Positions 1 to 8,497 of a stretch of DNA of 64,000 nt are shown here, one piece after another (position 1 is the stretch's first letter; every line of letters starts with the position of its first letter). The position numbers and the translations under genes were made by a program. The stretch is from assembly GCF_015710575.1 (NCBI RefSeq), contig NZ_CP065373.1, positions 3,968,001 through 4,032,000 on the forward strand, given 5' to 3'. Source of the stretch: Mycolicibacterium mengxianglii. Lineage in GTDB: Bacteria > Actinomycetota > Actinomycetes > Mycobacteriales > Mycobacteriaceae. The notes under the pieces are model-generated. The model searched no databases. It saw only the letters and a list, made by a program, of their open reading frames with translations, and had not been told where the DNA came from.

Positions 1-809
1 AGCACCTTCTTGCCGCCGATCAGCACGTCGGTGCCGCGGTTGATGCCGTCGATCAGCGAGTGGCGGGTGCCGTACTTGTTGTCGAACTTGCTCTTGGTTA
101 CCGAGTCGTTGACGTTGATGGCGGGGAACGCCAGCTCACCGGCAGCGGCGAACTGGTAGAGCCGCAGCACACCGGTGGTGGTCTCTTCGGTGACACCCTT
201 GACCGCCGCCGCGATCTTGGTCCACTTGTCTTTCTCGGTCTCGAAGCGCTTCCTGACCAGCGCCAGGAACACCTTCCACTCGGCGGAGTCATCCTCTTCG
301 GCGGGCGGGACGACGCCGGCCTTCTCGTACTCCGCGCCGCGCAGCACCAGCATCGTGGCGTCACCGCCGTCGTCGAGGATCATGTTCGCCGGCTCGCCCT
401 CCCAGGTGAGCATCTGCTCGGCGGCCCACCAGTACTCCTCCAGCGACTCGCCCTTCCAGGCGAACACGGGGGTGCCCTTGGGCTCCTCCGGGGTGCCGTG
501 CGGGCCGACGACGACCGCTGCGGCGGCGTGGTCCTGGGTCGAGAAGATGTTGCAGGACGCCCACCGGACTTCAGCACCGAGGGCGACCAGGGTCTCGATC
601 AGCACGGCGGTCTGAACCGTCATGTGCAGTGAGCCCGAGATACGCGCGCCCTTGAGCGGCTGGACGTCGTGGTATTCCTTGCGCAGCGCCATCAGGCCGG
701 GCATCTCGTGCTCGGCGAGGCGGATCTCCTTGCGGCCGAACTCGGCCAGCGACAGGTCAGCGACCTTGTAGTCGATGCCGTTTTGGACGTCGACTGTCAA
801 CTCAGTCAT
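1..809 (-). CDS. ahcY: Adenosylhomocysteinase, N-terminal 269 residues (3' end outside window)
   Basis: Hydrolyses S-adenosylhomocysteine to adenosine and homocysteine in the cytosolic methylation cycle. The visible protein begins [11 protein letters not shown] and runs through the substrate-binding half, with the family segments [16 protein letters not shown] and [13 protein letters not shown]. It then enters the NAD-binding region at [17 protein letters not shown], where the window ends, so no stop is seen. The ATG at 807-809 follows an AAAAAGGGG stretch that can act as ribosome binding site. The gene lies downstream of the alkB-rubA-rubB-tetR group on the same strand, as sahH does in M. 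tuberculosis. Identity is very secure; only the truncation is artificial. Confidence 0.96.
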   Translation of the reverse strand, partial: MTELTVDVQNGIDYKVADLSLAEFGRKEIRLAEHEMPGLMALRKEYHDVQPLKGARISGSLHMTVQTAVLIETLVALGAEVRWASCNIFSTQDHAAAAVVVGPHGTPEEPKGTPVFAWKGESLEEYWWAAEQMLTWEGEPANMILDDGGDATMLVLRGAEYEKAGVVPPAEEDDSAEWKVFLALVRKRFETEKDKWTKIAAAVKGVTEETTTGVLRLYQFAAAGELAFPAINVNDSVTKSKFDNKYGTRHSLIDGINRGTDVLIGGKKV

Positions 810-845
810 AAAAATAGAGCCCCTTTTTGTTCGTCATTGCCTTTG

Positions 846-863
846 AGCGCACAGACGTGCGCT
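846..863 (-). other. Short hairpin in the ahcY leader
   Basis: AGCGCAC and GTGCGCT form a perfect 7-bp stem around a 4-nt AGAC loop, about 40 nt upstream of the ahcY start. It could be a leader structure of the ahcY transcript or a weak terminator of the upstream tetR gene; there is no T tract. I do not see enough surrounding structure to call a SAH or SAM riboswitch. Confidence 0.35.
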
Positions 864-917
864 GGCGACACCCGTAACCTGCGGGCTCGCGGGACAGGCG
901 ATTGAACGCACTGACAG

Positions 918-1589
918 CTACGCGGTGTCTATGACACCGTACCGCTCGGCGAAAGGCGTCATGAGCCTAGCCAGATCCGCGGCCACGTCGTGGTCTGCTT
1001 CCGGGGGCATCGAGACGTAACTCATCGCCAGCCGCACGATGGCCCTGGCCAGCACTCCGGCGTCTTCTTGACTGGCCTGCACCCAGCTGTCCATGAAGGA
1101 TTCGGTGAGCCGCGCAGACGACCGGCTGATGATCGGGGCGCTGTCGGTGGTGATGATCTGCAGCAGGTCCGGCTTGGCCACGCCGGTCAACAGCGCGATC
1201 ACCAGCGGGTCTGCGGCGGACTCCGCGAAGAACGCCCGGAAACCCTGCAGGAACGCCGCCGAGATGTCGCCCACGTTGCCCTCGATGGCCTCGTCGACGG
1301 CATCAACCAGCCGGTCCGCCAGCCGCAGCGCATAGCCCTGCGCCAGTCCCTGGCGGGAGCCGAACTCGTTGTAGATCGTCTGCCGGCTGATACCGGCGGT
1401 CTTGGCAACCACGGCCAGGGTGATCGACGACCAGTCTTTGGTCAGCAACAGGTCACGCATCGCGTCGAGCACCAGGTCCCGCAGTAGCACCCGCGACGCT
1501 TCGGCATACGGAACGCGCACTGGCCTACCGTCGCTACGCCGTCGTGCCACAGGGGCGACACTGACACCAACTTCCGCCGGCGTCAACAC
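918..1589 (-). CDS. TetR-family regulator of the alkane hydroxylase operon
   Basis: A 223-residue TetR-type repressor. The N-terminal helix-turn-helix is clear (AGISRQTIYNEFGSRQGL), followed by a helical ligand-binding domain. It starts with GTG, 10 bp after the rubB stop, so it is probably translated from the alkB-rubA-rubB message; a second in-frame GTG (VSVAPVARR) is an alternative start. TetR regulators directly after alkane hydroxylases (for example AlkX of Dietzia) are known to repress their own operon in response to fatty acids. By inference this one acts at the palindrome in the alkB promoter. Ligand not known. Confidence 0.88.
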   Translation of the reverse strand: MLTPAEVGVSVAPVARRRSDGRPVRVPYAEASRVLLRDLVLDAMRDLLLTKDWSSITLAVVAKTAGISRQTIYNEFGSRQGLAQGYALRLADRLVDAVDEAIEGNVGDISAAFLQGFRAFFAESAADPLVIALLTGVAKPDLLQIITTDSAPIISRSSARLTESFMDSWVQASQEDAGVLARAIVRLAMSYVSMPPEADHDVAADLARLMTPFAERYGVIDTA

Positions 1590-1599
1590 GACACGGTGG

Positions 1600-1788
1600 T
1601 CACGACCGTGCGATCTCGATCATTTCGAAGTCGGCCTTGGCGGCACCGCAGTCCGGGCAGGACCAGTCGTCGGGGATGTCGTCCCAGCGGGTACCGGGGC
1701 CGATCCCGTCCTCCGGCCAACCCAGTGCTTCGTCATATTCGAAGCCGCACTGGATGCAGCGGAAGAGTTTGAATTCCTGATCAGTCAT
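1600..1788 (-). CDS. rubB: Rubredoxin, second copy
   Basis: A 62-residue rubredoxin that carries electrons from a rubredoxin reductase to AlkB. Two knuckle motifs bind one iron: [10 protein letters not shown] near the N-terminus and [11 protein letters not shown] near the C-terminus, with the usual [13 protein letters not shown]. The start at [11 protein letters not shown] is set by an ATGA overlap with the rubA stop, so the two rubredoxins are translationally coupled. AlkG-type spacing and the operon context make the role in alkane oxidation very likely. Confidence 0.95.
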   Translation of the reverse strand: MTDQEFKLFRCIQCGFEYDEALGWPEDGIGPGTRWDDIPDDWSCPDCGAAKADFEMIEIARS

Positions 1789-1958
1789 CGCTGTGCCTCC
1801 ACAGTGTCGAAGTCGACCTTCTCGCGCACCGCGCAATCCGGGCAGGACCAGTCGTCGGGGATGTCGCTCCATGAAGTTCCGGCTGGAAACCCTTCGCGCG
1901 GAGCGCCTTTGGTTTCGTCGTAAACGTAATCACAACCGGGGCAACGGTAAACGCTCAT
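1785..1958 (-). CDS. rubA: Rubredoxin, first copy
   Basis: A 57-residue rubredoxin starting [15 protein letters not shown], with a second iron-binding pair in [12 protein letters not shown]. It overlaps both neighbours by ATGA junctions (alkB stop upstream, rubB start downstream). The protein lacks the extra residues of larger rubredoxins. Paired rubredoxins behind alkB are standard in actinobacteria; often only the second one can replace AlkG in vivo, so rubA may have a partly different partner. That last point is family knowledge, not visible here. Confidence 0.95.
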   Translation of the reverse strand: MSVYRCPGCDYVYDETKGAPREGFPAGTSWSDIPDDWSCPDCAVREKVDFDTVEAQR

Positions 1959-3172
1959 GCCGCCACTCCGTAGCGCGCCAGCACCTTGTTCCGCACTCGC
2001 GGGTGGATGTTCACCCGGGTGATGTCGCCGTCGTAATGCGCGAGCACGCGGTGGTCCATCACCTTGCGCCACAACGGCGGGAAGTAGGCCAGGCCGATCA
2101 TCGACGCATAGCCGCTGGGCAAGTTGGGAGCGCCGTCGATGCTGCGCAGGGTCTGGTAGCGCCGGGTCGGATTGGCGTGGTGGTCGCTGTGGCGCTGCAG
2201 GTGATACAGGAACAGGTTGGTCACGATGTGGTCGGAGTTCCAGCTGTGTTCCGGGGTGCACCGCTCGTAGCGACCGCTGGCGGTCTTCTGCCGCAGCAAT
2301 CCGTAATGCTCGAGGTAGTTGACAGTCTCCAGCAGCGCGAAGCCGTAGACCGCCTGGATCACCATGAACGGGATCACGAGCGGTCCGAATGCCGCGATCA
2401 GCACGCCCCACAACAGAACCGACATCGCCCAGGCGTTGAGGACATCGTTGGACGGGTGCCACACCGGCTTGTTCGCGCGCTTGCACCGGGCCGCCTCGAG
2501 CTCCCACGAGGACTTGAGACTGCCCCAGACGCTGCGGGGCAGGAACTCCCAGAACGTCTCACCGAACCGGGCCGAGGCAGGGTCCTCCGGCGTGGCAACG
2601 CGGACGTGATGGCCGCGGTTGTGCTCGATGTAGAAGTGGCCGTACCAGGTCTGGGCCAGGGTGATCTTGGAGAGCCAGCGTTCCAGCGAGTCCTTCTTGT
2701 GCCCCATCTCGTGCGCGGTGTTGATGCCGACGCCCCCGAGCACGCCCACCGACAACGCCAGACCGATCTTCGCAGGCCAGCCCAGTCCCCCGTCGAAACC
2801 GAGCCAGCTCAGGTCCGAGGCGGTGAACAGGTAGGCACCGACGATCACGCTCGCGTATTGGAACGGGATGTAGGCGTAGGTGCAGTACCGGTAGTACTTG
2901 TCGTTCTCCAGCCGCGCCATCACTTCGTCGGGCGGGTTCTGCCCATCAGGGCCGAAGCGCAGGTCCAACACCGGTAGCAGGACGTACACCAGAAGCGGGC
3001 CGACCCAGAACGGTACCTGGGCCGCGGCGTGCCAGCCCCAATGGTTCAACGCCCAGACGATCGGCAGCATCACGAAAATCGCCGTGGGCGCGATCAGGCC
3101 CATCAGCCACAGGTAGCGCTTCTTGTCGCGCCACTGCTCAGTTTCCTGCGTGGCGCTGATCTGTGTGGTCAC
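1955..3172 (-). CDS. alkB: Alkane 1-monooxygenase (integral-membrane non-haem di-iron hydroxylase)
   Basis: Hydroxylates the terminal carbon of medium-chain n-alkanes using O2 and electrons from rubredoxin. The 405 residues contain about six membrane segments and the three histidine boxes: HEMGHKKD, EHNRGHH and LQRHSDHHA, plus the NYLEHYG signature of AlkB hydroxylases. Translation starts at a GTG (MTTQISATQ) with GGAGGTG 12 nt upstream. First gene of alkB-rubA-rubB-tetR. No fused rubredoxin domain is present. The homologous M. tuberculosis gene is Rv3252c. Confidence 0.96.
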   Translation of the reverse strand: MTTQISATQETEQWRDKKRYLWLMGLIAPTAIFVMLPIVWALNHWGWHAAAQVPFWVGPLLVYVLLPVLDLRFGPDGQNPPDEVMARLENDKYYRYCTYAYIPFQYASVIVGAYLFTASDLSWLGFDGGLGWPAKIGLALSVGVLGGVGINTAHEMGHKKDSLERWLSKITLAQTWYGHFYIEHNRGHHVRVATPEDPASARFGETFWEFLPRSVWGSLKSSWELEAARCKRANKPVWHPSNDVLNAWAMSVLLWGVLIAAFGPLVIPFMVIQAVYGFALLETVNYLEHYGLLRQKTASGRYERCTPEHSWNSDHIVTNLFLYHLQRHSDHHANPTRRYQTLRSIDGAPNLPSGYASMIGLAYFPPLWRKVMDHRVLAHYDGDITRVNIHPRVRNKVLARYGVAA

Positions 3173-3207
3173 AGCGGGTTCACCTCCATGTGAGAGCCGT
3201 CATGTGG

Positions 3208-3241
3208 ACTATAAGCACCATTTTGTCGGATGTCTAGACAT
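3208..3241 (-). promoter_or_regulatory. alkB promoter with palindromic operator over the -35
   Basis: Read on the minus strand, TAGACA (3231-3236) and TATAGT (3208-3213) form -35 and -10 hexamers separated by exactly 17 bp. The -35 lies within the perfect 12-bp palindrome ATGTCTAGACAT (3230-3241). Two ACAAAA copies flank it. A dimeric TetR repressor bound here would block RNA polymerase; the obvious candidate is the TetR encoded at the end of the operon. The sequence match is direct; the regulator assignment is inferred. Confidence 0.6.
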
Positions 3242-3279
3242 GGAGCACTGTTTTGTAAAGCTAGGCGGCTTCTGGCAGA

Positions 3280-4740
3280 TCAGACAGACGCGTCGCGTCG
3301 AGCCAGCACCGAATGCCGGCGGCCGTAGAGGAAATAGATGACCACCCCGATCGCCATCCAGATCAGGAACCGGATCCAGGTGAGCCCGGTGAGGTTCAAC
3401 ATCAACCACCCGCACGCGATGATCGCCAGGATCGGCAAAAACGGCACCAGCGGCGCCCGGAACCCGCGCTCTAGGTCAGGCCTGGTCTTGCGCAACACGA
3501 TGACCCCGGCGGAGACCAGCGCGAAGGCGAACAGCGTCCCGATGTTCACCATCTCCTCGAGCTTGCCCATCGGGAACACCGACGCCGCGATAGCGACGAG
3601 CACGCCGACGATCAGGGTGATCCGCACCGGGGTGCCGTGCTCGCCGGTCTTGGCCAGCTGCCTCGGCATCAGCCCGTCCCGGGACATCGCGAACAGCACC
3701 CGCGTCTGCCCCAGCATCAGCACGATGACAACCGTGGTGAGTCCGGCCAGGGCCCCGATCGAGATCACTGTCGCCGCCCAGTGCACACCGTTGGCTTCGA
3801 ACGCCGTCGCCAGGTTCGGCGATTCGGCGTCACGCAGCACGGTGTAGGACACCATGCCCGACAGCACCACGGTCACCGCGACGTAGAGGACGGTGACGAT
3901 GGCCAGCGACGCCAGGATGCCGCGGGGCACGTCGCGCTGCGGGTTCTTGGTCTCTTCAGCCGTGGTGGCCACGATGTCGAAGCCGATGAAGGCGAAGAAC
4001 ACGATCGAGGCGCCGGCGAGCAACCCGTACCAGCCGTAACTGGAGCCCTCGGCCCCGGTCAGCAGCGAGAACAGTGACTGCTCGGTACCCGATCCCGCTG
4101 CACCGGACTCTGCGGGCGGAATGAACGGCGTGTAGTTGCCGATGTCGATGAAAAACGCCCCGACCGCGACCACCAGCAACACCACCGCCACTTTGACGAC
4201 GGTGACCACCAGCGAGACCCCGGCCGAAAGCTTGGTGCCCCGCGCCAGCAGCAGCGTCACGAAGGCGACGATCACCAGGGCACCCCAGTCGACAGACACC
4301 CCACCGATCACCGCGGTCCCGCCGCCGAAACCGAACACCGTGCCCAGATAACTGGACCAGCCCTTCGCCACTACCGCTGCGGCGACGGCGAATTCGAGGA
4401 TCAGGTCCCATCCGATGATCCAGGCGACGAGTTCGCCGAACGTGGCGTAGGAAAACGTGTAGGCACTGCCGGCGACGGGCACCGTGGAGGCGAATTCCGC
4501 GTAGCACAGCGCCGCCAGTCCACACGCGATCGCGGCGAAGATGAACGAGATCGAGATGGCGGGCCCGGTCAGATTGCCCGCGGTGGACGCGGTGATGGTG
4601 AAGATGCCGGCCCCGATGACGACCGAGACACCGAAAACCGTCAGATCCCACCAGTTCAGATCCTTGCGTAGCCGGGTGCCCGGCTCGTCAGTGTCGGCGA
4701 TCGATTGTTCGACGGACTTTGTTCGCCATTTTCCCGTCAT
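3280..4740 (-). CDS. APC-family amino-acid permease
   Basis: A 486-residue transporter with about 12 hydrophobic segments. The first helix has the APC signature VIGAGIFTITASTAGNLTGPA, typical of cationic amino-acid transporters (CAT/RocE-like). The start chosen (MTGKWRTKSVEQ) follows AGAGGTGA by 8 nt; an ORF extension 20 codons upstream lacks a binding site. It sits upstream of alkB on the same strand but separated by the alkB promoter, so it is a separate unit. The M. tuberculosis neighbour Rv3253c is annotated as a cationic amino-acid transporter. Substrate unproven. Confidence 0.85.
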   Translation of the reverse strand: MTGKWRTKSVEQSIADTDEPGTRLRKDLNWWDLTVFGVSVVIGAGIFTITASTAGNLTGPAISISFIFAAIACGLAALCYAEFASTVPVAGSAYTFSYATFGELVAWIIGWDLILEFAVAAAVVAKGWSSYLGTVFGFGGGTAVIGGVSVDWGALVIVAFVTLLLARGTKLSAGVSLVVTVVKVAVVLLVVAVGAFFIDIGNYTPFIPPAESGAAGSGTEQSLFSLLTGAEGSSYGWYGLLAGASIVFFAFIGFDIVATTAEETKNPQRDVPRGILASLAIVTVLYVAVTVVLSGMVSYTVLRDAESPNLATAFEANGVHWAATVISIGALAGLTTVVIVLMLGQTRVLFAMSRDGLMPRQLAKTGEHGTPVRITLIVGVLVAIAASVFPMGKLEEMVNIGTLFAFALVSAGVIVLRKTRPDLERGFRAPLVPFLPILAIIACGWLMLNLTGLTWIRFLIWMAIGVVIYFLYGRRHSVLARRDASV

Positions 4741-4799
4741 TGTTACGTCACCTCTCGATCGGCCCAATTCCGGCAATGTACCCACTACGTTGAGCTCCA

Positions 4800-6149
4800 A
4801 TGGGGAGGACTGGAGAACACGCGGTGGTCATCGGCGCCAGCATCGCCGGGCTGTGCGCGGCCCGGGTGCTGTCGGAGCACTTCGACCGGATCACGATGTT
4901 CGAGCGCGATCATCTGCCCGAGCGACCGGCCAACCGGGCAGCGGTTCCGCAGGGGCGCCATGTCCATCTGTTGATGGCCCGCGGCGCCGACGAATTCGAG
5001 AACATGTTTCCAGGACTGCTCGACGACATGGTCCGTGCCGGCGTCCCGAAGCTGGCGAACCGGCCCGACTGCATCCACTTCGGCGCGGCCGGTCACGTGC
5101 TGGGCACCAAGCACCGTCTGCGTGACGAGTTCACCGCTTATGTGCCGAGCCGGCCGCATCTGGAGTGGCAGATCCGTCTTCGGGTGCGGGCGCTGCCGAA
5201 CGTCGGCATGGTCAACCTGGGCGTAGCGGAACCGCTGTTCGACCCGGCGACGCGCCGGGTGACGGGCGTGCGGCTCGAAGGCGGGGACACCGCGGCCGCC
5301 GATCTGGTGGTCGACGCCACAGGCCGGGGAACGCGATTACCGGTGTGGTTGCGGCAGTGGGGTTTTGCACCACCGACTGAGGAAACGGTGGATGTCGGGA
5401 TCGACTACGCCACCCACCAGGTGCGGATTCCCGACGGGCTGTTCGAGGAGAAGGTGGTGGTGGCGGGAGCATCTCGGCGCCAGCCGCTGGGGCTGGGAAT
5501 GCTCTACTACGAAGACGGGCTGTGGGGGTTGACGACGTTCGGAACCGCCAAGGCGGCACCTCCTGGTGACTTCGCCGGCATGATCGCGCTGGCAGATCAG
5601 ATACTGCCACACCATGTGTCGCAGGCGCTGCGTCGCGGTGAGCCGGTCGGTGAGGTGGCACGCCACAAATACCCGACCAGCCGGTGGCGCCGTTACGACA
5701 AGCTGGCGGACTTCCCCGCGGGCATCATTCCCCTCGGCGATTCGGTGGTCAGCTTCAACCCGACGTTCGGACAAGGCATGACGATGACCTCCATCCAGGC
5801 CGCCAACCTCCGGACCGTCCTGGAATCGGGCGCCCGCGACGTGGCCCGGCCGTTGGCGCAGCTGACTGCCAAAACCACGTATCCGGTCTGGACGATGAAT
5901 GCCATCGGCGATCTGGTGCTACACAACGCGGCCGGAGCCCGGCCGTGGTGGTATCGCCCGGTGGGCGCGCTGTTCGACCAGTTCCTCGGTGCGGCCGAGT
6001 CCGATCCCGTTCTGGCTGAATGGTTTCTACGTCGCTTCAGCCTGCTCGACAGCCTGTACATGGTGCCGTCGCCGCGTTTGGTGGGCCGCGCGGTCCGGCA
6101 CAACATGCGACTCTGGCGGGCCGAGCGCCGAGCAGCGGCGCAGGCCTAG
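4800..6149 (+). CDS. FAD-dependent oxidoreductase (Rv3254-like)
   Basis: A 449-residue flavoprotein with an N-terminal dinucleotide-binding fold (VVIGASIAGLCAARVL), a second FAD motif (ADLVVDATGRGTRLP) and the GDSVVSFNPTFGQGMTMTSIQAA segment that holds the FAD ribityl chain in group A hydroxylases. It therefore belongs to the halogenase/monooxygenase-like FAD family. Divergent from the permease, 59 bp apart. The ATG at 4800 has no good ribosome site; an in-frame GTG at 4824 preceded by GGAG is an alternative. It overlaps the manA stop by a few bases tail to tail. Substrate unknown. Confidence 0.8.
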   Translation: MGRTGEHAVVIGASIAGLCAARVLSEHFDRITMFERDHLPERPANRAAVPQGRHVHLLMARGADEFENMFPGLLDDMVRAGVPKLANRPDCIHFGAAGHVLGTKHRLRDEFTAYVPSRPHLEWQIRLRVRALPNVGMVNLGVAEPLFDPATRRVTGVRLEGGDTAAADLVVDATGRGTRLPVWLRQWGFAPPTEETVDVGIDYATHQVRIPDGLFEEKVVVAGASRRQPLGLGMLYYEDGLWGLTTFGTAKAAPPGDFAGMIALADQILPHHVSQALRRGEPVGEVARHKYPTSRWRRYDKLADFPAGIIPLGDSVVSFNPTFGQGMTMTSIQAANLRTVLESGARDVARPLAQLTAKTTYPVWTMNAIGDLVLHNAAGARPWWYRPVGALFDQFLGAAESDPVLAEWFLRRFSLLDSLYMVPSPRLVGRAVRHNMRLWRAERRAAAQA

Positions 6150-7375
6150 ATCCCGACCGTGGCCCGGAACAACCGTGTCGGGGTCTCGGCGACCAGGCGG
6201 ATGGGCCCGTCGTCGGCGGACACCCAGGCGGCCGCGCCACGCTCCAGTGTCAAAGTGTCCGTCTTTGCGCGTACGATCGCAGATCCCTGCGCGCACAACA
6301 GGATCTGCGGACCGTCGTGCGGGCTGGGCGCATCGACCTCATGCCCGAGCTCTTCGCCGTCGAGCACCAGCACCGACACCGAGAACTCGCCGGCGGGGGC
6401 GCGGTAGGTCAGCTCGAATCCGTCCTGATCCACAGCGGGCTGAAGCGTGTCCGCGGTGGCCGGGGTGAAGTCCAGGACGCGCAACAGCTCTGCGACGTCG
6501 ACGTGCTTGGGCGTCAACCCGCCGCGTAATACGTTGTCGGAGTTGGCCATCACCTCCACGCCCACCCCACGCAGATAGCTGTGCAGATTACCCGCCGGCA
6601 TGTACAGCGCCTGCCCGGGCTCGAGGTGCAGCAGGTTGAGCAGCATGGCTGCCAGCACTCCGGCATCTCCCGGGTACCGCTCCCCGAGTTCCAGCACGGC
6701 CTTGGCTTCAGACTCGAATTCCGTTGCACCCGAACGTAGGTAGTTGATCGCACCGTCGAGTACCGCCGGCACCAACACGTCGAGATCGGGCTGCGGTGCG
6801 GTGATCCAGGTGGTGAACAGCGCCCGCAGGCCGTCGGCGTCGGGTTGGCCGACGAGCAGCTGCATGTACGGGTCGAGCTCGGAGACCGCGAAGGCCTGCA
6901 ACAGCTCGATGGTGCGCGTAACCGGCCGGAAGCCGGCCAGTGCGTCAAAACTCTCGAGAGCCACCAGCAGCTCGGGCTTGTGGCTGCGGTCGCGGTAATT
7001 ACGCACCGGGGAGTTGAGCGGCACGCCCAGCCGCTCTTCCCGGGCGAATCCTTCGACAGCCTGCGAAGAACTCGGATGTGCCTGCAACGACAACGGTTCG
7101 TCGGCGGCCAGCACCTTCACCAGAAACGGCAGGGAATCACCGAACCTGGACCGCACCGTGGCACCCAGCTGACCGTCCGGGTCGTTGCGCACCACGTCCA
7201 GCAGCGACGACACTTCGCCGGTACCGGTCTCGAGGAAGGCCGGGTCGGCGGGGTGGGCTCCCAGCCACAGCTCCGCTTCCGGATGGTTCGTCGGCACTTC
7301 GCGTCCGGTGAACTCGGCGATCGCCGTCCGAGACCCCCACGCGTAGGTGCGTATCGCTCCCCGCATCAAGTGCAT
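6146..7375 (-). CDS. manA: Mannose-6-phosphate isomerase, type I
   Basis: Interconverts fructose-6-phosphate and mannose-6-phosphate, the entry to mannose donors for PIMs, lipomannan and arabinomannan. The 409 residues carry the zinc site: Gln and His in SLQAHPSS, Glu in HKPELLVAL, and His in the cupin-like AGNLHSYLRGVG, followed by EVMANSDNVLRGGLTPKH. Same strand as the SIS protein and pmmA, 18 bp after the former, so the three form one mannose-phosphate operon. Corresponds to Rv3255c. Confidence 0.95.
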   Translation of the reverse strand: MHLMRGAIRTYAWGSRTAIAEFTGREVPTNHPEAELWLGAHPADPAFLETGTGEVSSLLDVVRNDPDGQLGATVRSRFGDSLPFLVKVLAADEPLSLQAHPSSSQAVEGFAREERLGVPLNSPVRNYRDRSHKPELLVALESFDALAGFRPVTRTIELLQAFAVSELDPYMQLLVGQPDADGLRALFTTWITAPQPDLDVLVPAVLDGAINYLRSGATEFESEAKAVLELGERYPGDAGVLAAMLLNLLHLEPGQALYMPAGNLHSYLRGVGVEVMANSDNVLRGGLTPKHVDVAELLRVLDFTPATADTLQPAVDQDGFELTYRAPAGEFSVSVLVLDGEELGHEVDAPSPHDGPQILLCAQGSAIVRAKTDTLTLERGAAAWVSADDGPIRLVAETPTRLFRATVGI

Positions 7376-7393
7376 GATCCCGCTATCCCCCTG

Positions 7394-8497
7394 TCATCCC
7401 CGCGCGAGTCTGATGTACACCGCAGCCATCTCCAATCGGACAGCGAGAACAGCCAATTGCTGCTCGGGCCGCCCGGCGTCGACCGCCGGGGTGACGGTCC
7501 CGCTGCCATCTGGCACATCTTCGGTGCCAACCAGGTCCAGATCGGCCACCCCGGCGATGCGCGCGCCTACCTGGGGACGCTCGGCGGCCAGGGTGAGCGC
7601 CAGCACGCGCGGTTGTTGCGACAGTGGACCGTCAAGCTCTTCGTCGTGGAACAGGGCGTCGAAATTGCTTGATCCCGAGCTGTTCTGAGCGCCCATCCCG
7701 TCGCGCAGCGCCACCAGGGCGTCAGCGAGCCCGGTGGCCGCGGTGCTCTGATGCGCAACTCGCAGCAGCACGATCGACAGGTGCCGGGCCAGTGCCAGCG
7801 TCGCGGCGTTGTCACCGGCGAGCACCACGGTGCGTCCGGTCATCCGATCGGCAAGCGATTTCGCGGCGTTGGTGAACACTTCGCGGGCGGCGCTGTTGCG
7901 CAACGCCTCGGCGTCGAGTTCATCGGCCAGCAGGGCCAGATCGGTGGGAATCGACAATGCCCCCGTCTCGACTGCCTGCAAGGTGGCCAGGCCCACGGCG
8001 AGGTAGCGGCACAGGCCGAACTCGTCGCGCACCCACAGTCGCGGTTCGAGTACCGCGACCCGGCCGGCAGTGGCCTCGCGCAGCGGGCCCTGGTACGGGG
8101 CGGCAATGACCACCCGAGCCCCCCGACGCACCCCGGTGGCAGCGGCCGACACCAACACCGGATCGGCGGCGTCGTCACCGGCGACCACCAGCACATCGAG
8201 GGGGCCGATCCATGGCGGCACCTCGGACGCGACGACGATCGGTTCGCCGGCCGAACCTCCCAGCACCGCAGCCAGGATGGCGCCCGCCGATTCCGCGGCG
8301 CCGCGACCGGCCACCCAGATGAACGATCGTGGCCGCTGACCGGTACGCACCATTTCGAGTGCGCCCTCCTCAACCGCGGCTGCGGTGGCACGCACCTGCG
8401 CGCCCGACATCGCAGCGGCGTGCAACAACCCGTCGCGATCCGCGCCGATCAGGCCGTCGCTGTCGTCGAGGTCGATGCTGGCGCGGGTGGCACTCAT
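7394..8497 (-). CDS. SIS-domain protein of the mannose operon (TobH-like)
   Basis: A 367-residue protein related to phosphosugar isomerase (SIS) domains: the part IWVAGRGAAESAGAILAA resembles the first SIS loop, and GRTVVLAGDNAATLALARHL the second. Homologous to Rv3256c, usually labelled TobH or hypothetical. It overlaps the pmmA stop by ATGA and precedes manA, so it probably acts in the same pathway, perhaps as a bifunctional-type PGI/PMI relative or a regulator that senses sugar phosphates. No catalytic activity can be assigned from sequence alone. Confidence 0.75.
   Translation of the reverse strand: MSATRASIDLDDSDGLIGADRDGLLHAAAMSGAQVRATAAAVEEGALEMVRTGQRPRSFIWVAGRGAAESAGAILAAVLGGSAGEPIVVASEVPPWIGPLDVLVVAGDDAADPVLVSAAATGVRRGARVVIAAPYQGPLREATAGRVAVLEPRLWVRDEFGLCRYLAVGLATLQAVETGALSIPTDLALLADELDAEALRNSAAREVFTNAAKSLADRMTGRTVVLAGDNAATLALARHLSIVLLRVAHQSTAATGLADALVALRDGMGAQNSSGSSNFDALFHDEELDGPLSQQPRVLALTLAAERPQVGARIAGVADLDLVGTEDVPDGSGTVTPAVDAGRPEQQLAVLAVRLEMAAVYIRLARG

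Noticed and set aside
810..917. SAH or SAM riboswitch in the ahcY leader
   Set aside because: Only one simple stem is visible; no pseudoknot or conserved core could be recognised.
1959..2507. N-terminal extension of the first rubredoxin
   Set aside because: It lies in another frame of alkB and has no rubredoxin character; ATGA overlap fixes the start at 1958.
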